This document shows positions 32,246-34,501 of a DNA stretch of 34,501 nt, one piece after another. The translations under genes and the position numbers were made by a program. The stretch's first letter is position 1. Each line of letters begins with the position of its first letter. The stretch is from assembly GCA_900541965.1 (NCBI GenBank), contig UQLN01000050.1:1-34501 (forward strand), given 5' to 3'. Below the pieces are notes generated by a model that did no database searches, had not been told where the DNA came from, and was given only the letters and a program-made list of their open reading frames with translations. Source of the DNA: an uncultured Parabacteroides sp. (GTDB lineage Bacteria > Bacteroidota > Bacteroidia > Bacteroidales > Tannerellaceae).

Positions 32246-32788
32246 TTATTCTTTCTCAACTTGCATATAACCCAACTCAAGGGGCGTTTTACGTCCGAAG
32301 ACTTTTACCATAACCTTGAGTTTCTTTTTCTCGGCGTTGACCTCTTCGATTACACCCGTGAAACCGCTAAACGGTCCAAAAGTGATTTTAACGTTTTCAC
32401 CAACATAAAATTGAATATCCAGGTCATCCTGTTGTTCCTGCAATTCATCCACCGTACCTAAAATACGGTTTACTTCAGCAGGACGTAAAGGTACGGGATT
32501 ATCCGATCCTCCTAAAAATCCAATTACGTTAGGAATGTTTCTTAATCGATGGGCGACTTCTCCTACCAAAGCAGCTTCAACTAATACATACCCCGGCAAG
32601 TAAGCTCTTTCTTTCATTACTTTCTTACCATTACGTACCGTAAAAGTCTTCTCTGTAGGAATAAGAACTTGTGACACATATTCTCCCAAGTCTGTATTCT
32701 TCAATTCAGCTTCGAGATACTCTCTGACTTTATTTTCCTTACCGCTAATAGCGCGCAGAACATAAAATTTCTTTTGGACATCAGACAT
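32246..32788 (-). CDS. nusG: Transcription termination/antitermination factor NusG
   Basis: A 180-aa NusG: an N-terminal NGN domain (KKFYVLRAISGKENKVREYLEAELKN, with AYLPGYVLVEAAL) that binds RNA polymerase, and a C-terminal KOW domain (GENVKITFGPFSGFTGVIEEVNAEKKKLKVMVKVFGRKTPLEL). The ATG at 32788 is preferred to a GTG at 32797 that overlaps less well with the family N-terminus. It follows secE by 12 nt. Confidence 0.96.
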   Translation of the reverse strand: MSDVQKKFYVLRAISGKENKVREYLEAELKNTDLGEYVSQVLIPTEKTFTVRNGKKVMKERAYLPGYVLVEAALVGEVAHRLRNIPNVIGFLGGSDNPVPLRPAEVNRILGTVDELQEQQDDLDIQFYVGENVKITFGPFSGFTGVIEEVNAEKKKLKVMVKVFGRKTPLELGYMQVEKE

Positions 32789-32800
32789 ACCTAACACTGA

Positions 32801-32995
32801 TTAAAAGATTTTCTCATAGAAGAAACGCATCACACCTTCAAAGCCTAAGTCAACAAGAAAAATTACGACAGCGATTATCAGGGAAGCAAACATAACAACC
32901 ACTGCACTATTGGAAAGTTCTTTTCTAGTTGGCCAAGAAACTTTATAAACAAGTTCGTTATAAGATTCCTTAATATAATTAATTATCTTTTTCAT
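32801..32995 (-). CDS. secE: Preprotein translocase subunit SecE
   Basis: A 64-aa single-helix SecE, the short form common outside the gamma-proteobacteria. A cytosolic amphipathic part has the conserved VSWPTRKEL near residues 19-27. It is followed by a membrane helix at about 31-50. It clamps SecY in the inner membrane. It lies just downstream of tRNA-Trp and starts the secE-nusG-rplKAJL-rpoBC series. Confidence 0.96.
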   Translation of the reverse strand: MKKIINYIKESYNELVYKVSWPTRKELSNSAVVVMFASLIIAVVIFLVDLGFEGVMRFFYEKIF

Positions 32996-33014
32996 CGAAT
33001 CTATAGATTTTTAG

Positions 33015-33087
33015 CACGGAACGAGAGGCTCGAACTCCCGACACCTGGTTTTGGAGACCAGTGCTCTACCAACTGAGCTAGTTCCGT
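33015..33087 (-). tRNA. trnW: tRNA-Trp (CCA)
   Basis: A complete 73-nt cloverleaf on the minus strand. The acceptor ACGGAAC pairs with GTTCCGT and the discriminator base is G. The D arm is GCTC/GAGC, the anticodon stem CTGGT/ACCAG encloses loop CTCCAAA with anticodon CCA, and the T loop is TTCGAGC. The 3' CCA is not encoded. It sits between tuf and secE, as in many bacteria. Confidence 0.97.
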
Positions 33088-33090
33088 AAA

Positions 33091-33119
33091 ATAGCCAGTC
33101 CCTTAACAAGACTGGCTAT
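33091..33119 (-). other. Hairpin between tuf and tRNA-Trp
   Basis: A perfect 10-bp stem (ATAGCCAGTC at 33091-33100 with GACTGGCTAT at 33110-33119), 9-nt loop, 16 nt after the tuf stop. Only four T follow before the tRNA begins at 33087, so it is either a leaky terminator or a processing signal for releasing the tRNA 5' end. Confidence 0.6.
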
Positions 33120-33134
33120 ATGTATTATTTTGAA

Positions 33135-34322
33135 TTAGTTTTCTAATTCTGTAATCTGACCAGCACCTACTGTACGGCCACCTTCGCGGATAGCGAAACG
33201 AAGACCTACGTTACAAGCAACCGGATAGATCAATTCTACTTCGATTGTTACGTTATCACCAGGCATTACCATTTCAGTTCCTTCCGGAAGAGTGATTTCA
33301 CCTGTTACGTCCAATGTACGGATATAGAACTGAGGACGATATTTGTTGTGGAACGGAGTGTGACGACCACCTTCTTCTTTCTTCAGGATATAAACCTCAG
33401 CTTTGAATTTAGAGTGTTCTTTCACTTTACCCGGGTGGCAAATTACCATACCACGTTTGATTTCGTTCTTGTCGATACCACGAAGCAACAGACCTACGTT
33501 ATCACCAGCTTCACCCTGATCCAACAGTTTGCGGAACATTTCAACGCCAGTTACAACAGATTTCTTTCCATCAGCACCTAAACCGATGATCTGAACTTCT
33601 TCACCAACTTTTACGATACCTGTTTCGATACGACCTGTAGCTACAGTACCACGACCTGTGATAGAGAACACGTCTTCAACCGGCATCAAGAAAGGTTTGT
33701 CAACTTCACGCGGAGGCAGAGGAATCCATGTATCAACAGCATCCATCAACTCCATTACTTTATCTTCCCATTTTGCATCACCATTCAATGCACCCAGAGC
33801 AGAACCACGAATAATAGGAGTATTGTCACCGTCGAAATCATAGAATGAAAGAAGTTCTCTCATTTCCATTTCAACCAATTCCAACATTTCTTCGTCGTCT
33901 ACCATATCACATTTGTTCATGAATACAACCAGTCTCGGTACGTTTACCTGACGAGCCAAAAGGATGTGTTCACGAGTCTGAGGCATAGGACCATCAGTTG
34001 CAGCAACTACGATGATAGCACCGTCCATCTGAGCAGCACCAGTAACCATGTTCTTTACATAGTCGGCGTGACCCGGACAGTCTACGTGAGCGTAGTGACG
34101 ATTTGCAGTCGAATACTCAACGTGAGAAGTGTTAATAGTAATACCTCTTTCTTTTTCTTCAGGAGCGTTATCGATAGAGTCGAATGAACGCAGTTCTGAA
34201 AGACCTTTCTTTGCCAATACTGTTGTGATAGCAGCTGTCAAAGTAGTTTTACCGTGGTCTACGTGACCAATCGTACCAATGTTAACATGTGGTTTCGATC
34301 TGTCAAATTTCTCTTTTGCCAT
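33135..34322 (-). CDS. tuf: Elongation factor Tu
   Basis: The 395-aa GTPase that brings aminoacyl-tRNA to the ribosome. All GTP motifs are present: GHVDHGKT (P-loop), RGITI (switch I), DCPGHADY (switch II), NKCD and the GSAL motif. Domains 2 and 3 follow, including GTVATGRIETG and the C-terminal REGGRTVGAGQI. It lies between tRNA-Thr and tRNA-Trp. No -7/-33 promoter was seen in the 50 nt before it, so it is probably cotranscribed with the upstream tRNAs. Confidence 0.98.
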   Translation of the reverse strand: MAKEKFDRSKPHVNIGTIGHVDHGKTTLTAAITTVLAKKGLSELRSFDSIDNAPEEKERGITINTSHVEYSTANRHYAHVDCPGHADYVKNMVTGAAQMDGAIIVVAATDGPMPQTREHILLARQVNVPRLVVFMNKCDMVDDEEMLELVEMEMRELLSFYDFDGDNTPIIRGSALGALNGDAKWEDKVMELMDAVDTWIPLPPREVDKPFLMPVEDVFSITGRGTVATGRIETGIVKVGEEVQIIGLGADGKKSVVTGVEMFRKLLDQGEAGDNVGLLLRGIDKNEIKRGMVICHPGKVKEHSKFKAEVYILKKEEGGRHTPFHNKYRPQFYIRTLDVTGEITLPEGTEMVMPGDNVTIEVELIYPVACNVGLRFAIREGGRTVGAGQITELEN

Positions 34323-34372
34323 AACTTAATTGTTCTTTATTTGATTAATGATCATGTTCTAAAAATACATTG

Positions 34373-34444
<72 letters not shown>

Positions 34445-34453
34445 AATAAAAAG

Positions 34454-34501
34454 AGCGGAAGACGGGGCTCAAACCCGCGACCCTCAGCTTGGAAGGCTAA
34501 T
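34454..34501 (-). tRNA. trnG: tRNA-Gly (TCC), 3' part, cut by the window edge
   Basis: The minus strand reads from ATTAGCC at the edge through loop CTTCCAA (anticodon TCC), stem GCTGA, T arm GCGGG/CCCGT-like with loop TTTGAGC, and the 3' acceptor strand CTTCCGC with discriminator T. The 5' acceptor strand and D arm lie beyond the window. Nine nt separate it from tRNA-Thr. Confidence 0.88.

Overview
The window looks like about 34.5 kb of chromosome from a gut-type Bacteroidales bacterium (Bacteroides/Parabacteroides-like). The genus is an inference. The evidence is: recurrent Bacteroidetes-type promoters (TTTG, a 19-20 nt spacer, then TAnnTTTG); almost no Shine-Dalgarno sequences; a class II (B12-dependent) ribonucleotide reductase; a two-CBM20 GH77 amylomaltase; and the gene order tRNA-Gly, tRNA-Thr, tuf, tRNA-Trp, secE, nusG, rplKAJL, rpoBC. 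Most genes lie on the minus strand and are transcribed towards the left end.

Left edge (1-750). There is no complete gene here. A perfect 23-bp inverted repeat (347-369 and 524-546) encloses 154 bp carrying a Bacteroidetes -7 element. This is the layout of a phase-variable invertible promoter. About 300 nt further left, a minus-strand ORF begins at position 50 and runs off the window. In the orientation given, the candidate promoter points away from that ORF, so the locus would be OFF.

Housekeeping block (750-12.5 kb). folB and a bactofilin gene are divergent. They are followed by malQ (DPE2-like), the class II reductase gene, dnaA, an amidase-mce envelope pair, and the rpsF-rpsR-rplI ribosomal operon. 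Most units end in strong intrinsic terminators.

Accessory and envelope block (12.5-21.7 kb). This holds a secreted phosphodiesterase-like protein, fucO, a lipoprotein-like or secreted alpha/beta hydrolase, a Wzi-type outer-membrane protein, an acyltransferase, a 56-aa two-helix membrane protein, a DUF3467 protein, and a two-gene operon of a secreted endonuclease/exonuclease/phosphatase-fold enzyme plus an AraC-type regulator. Two points stand out. An 18-bp element is shared upstream of fucO and the phosphodiesterase gene. A promoter-terminator pair with no ORF lies between the AraC gene and the DUF3467 gene, and may be a small RNA or a leader.

Transcription/translation block (21.7-34.5 kb). 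rpoC, rpoB, rplL, rplJ, rplA, rplK, nusG, secE, tRNA-Trp, tuf, tRNA-Thr and a partial tRNA-Gly form one long leftward series. A terminator-like attenuator lies between rplL and rpoB, and a terminator follows rpoC.

Several longest-ORF starts are moved downstream because a promoter or the family's N-terminus shows the longer form is wrong (malQ, rpsF, the phosphodiesterase, wzi, plsC, rplL, nusG).
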